DNA from: Tectiglobus sp039183375
GTDB taxonomy: Bacteria; Pseudomonadota; Alphaproteobacteria; Rhizobiales; Hyphomicrobiaceae
DNA length: 32,670 nucleotides
NCBI GenBank assembly: GCA_039183375.1
Contig: JBCDBQ010000013.1
Span: 1-32,670 of the forward strand
Reading direction: 5' to 3'
A program made the translations under genes and the position numbers. The notes under the pieces were generated by a model. The model had not been told where the DNA came from, ran no database searches, and saw only the letters and a list, made by a program, of their open reading frames with translations. How positions within the stretch are numbered: position 1 is the first letter of the stretch; each line of letters opens with the position of its first letter. Positions 32,268 to 32,670 of this stretch are shown piece after piece.

Positions 32268-32670
32268 TGTTCTGAATCTCACTCTCTACGCCATAACAGC
32301 ATCCAATCCGGTCATCCCACTCTTCAGATATGGCCCGGGCTCTCAGCATGTTCGCAGCCGACAACGCCTCTTGAGTTGCTCCCCAAGCAACGGGCTCACG
32401 CGCAATCAGAATTGCCTCGGGAAACTCCTCGCGGACGAGGTCAATGTCATGCATCACGGCAAGTATGGTCCGCCCTTCTCCGTGCCACCGATTGAGGAGC
32501 TTCATGAGATCAAGTGTTGTTTTCCGGTCAATTGCGGAAAATGGCTCATCCAAGAGTATGAGCGCACTGTCTTGAACGAGAACCCGCGCGAAGAGAACGC
32601 GCTGCAACTGTCCTCCTGAGAGCGCACCAATGCTTCGCCCTTCAAAGCCCGCAAGGCCCACAGCAGCTAA
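32257..32670 (-). CDS. znuC: zinc ABC transporter ATPase ZnuC, partial (5' end outside window)
   Basis: The frame is open to the right edge of the window, so only the C-terminal 137 codons are seen. They include the signature LSGGQLQR, Walker B LILLDEPFSAID and the H-loop VMHDIDLVREEFP. A short C-terminal tail ends in VESEIQNNGV. Walker A lies beyond the edge. The stop overlaps the znuB start. The operon promoter, and any Zur site, should be to the right of the window. Confidence 0.88.
   Translation of the reverse strand, partial: LAAVGLAGFEGRSIGALSGGQLQRVLFARVLVQDSALILLDEPFSAIDRKTTLDLMKLLNRWHGEGRTILAVMHDIDLVREEFPEAILIAREPVAWGATQEALSAANMLRARAISEEWDDRIGCCYGVESEIQNNGV

Noticed and set aside
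1..32670. CRISPR array, rRNA genes, siderophore synthases (NRPS, PKS, NIS), TonB-ExbBD
   Set aside because: I looked for regularly spaced direct repeats, rRNA motifs and the corresponding protein motifs and found none in the window.

Overview
The window looks like an alphaproteobacterial chromosome, most likely Hyphomicrobiales or a relative. This rests on the protein families, a GC content near 50% by eye, and dispersed intergenic repeats of a type I recall from Rhizobiales. It has two parts. The first is a metallophore-uptake cluster, almost all on the minus strand (441-26339). The second is a zinc block at the right end (29070-32670). A scarred stretch of pseudogene fragments (26422-29003) separates them.

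The uptake cluster holds four TonB-dependent receptors. They share one motif pattern but belong to four different units. Unit 1 (441-4757) is a classical FecI sigma factor, FecR anti-sigma factor and receptor with an STN signalling domain. Unit 2 (5755-12507) is AraC regulator, receptor, O-methyltransferase and a NitT/TauT-type ABC importer. Unit 3 (12874-20531) is AraC regulator, receptor, a YbtPQ/IrtAB-like half-transporter pair and a COG3315-like methyltransferase. Unit 4 (20733-26339) is a divergent AraC regulator, receptor, an RhtX/FptX/YbtX-like MFS permease and an FAD monooxygenase. Units 2-4 therefore repeat one design: regulator, outer-membrane receptor, inner-membrane importer and one small-molecule-modifying enzyme. 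Each unit draws its importer and enzyme from a different family. No NRPS, PKS or NIS siderophore synthase is present. I infer uptake of foreign metallophores, with the enzyme acting on the imported ligand.

The scarred stretch holds an ABC-exporter C-terminal remnant, a small uncharacterised gene, a 3' fragment of initiator tRNA (a plausible island attachment site), a Gfo/Idh/MocA remnant abutting an IS3-family transposase tail, and a TetR-like C-terminal remnant. Four copies of a roughly 100-bp dispersed repeat lie at 173, 5011, 27074 and (inverted) 28938. An AraC-family pseudogene lies at 5379. The right end carries znuC (cut by the window edge), znuB and znuA, then a strong terminator and a COG0523 GTPase with a His-rich loop.

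Units 2-4 also have palindromes in their control regions. The clearest resembles an Irr/ICE iron-control site, upstream of the unit 3 receptor. All functional statements come from reading motifs by eye; no similarity search was run.
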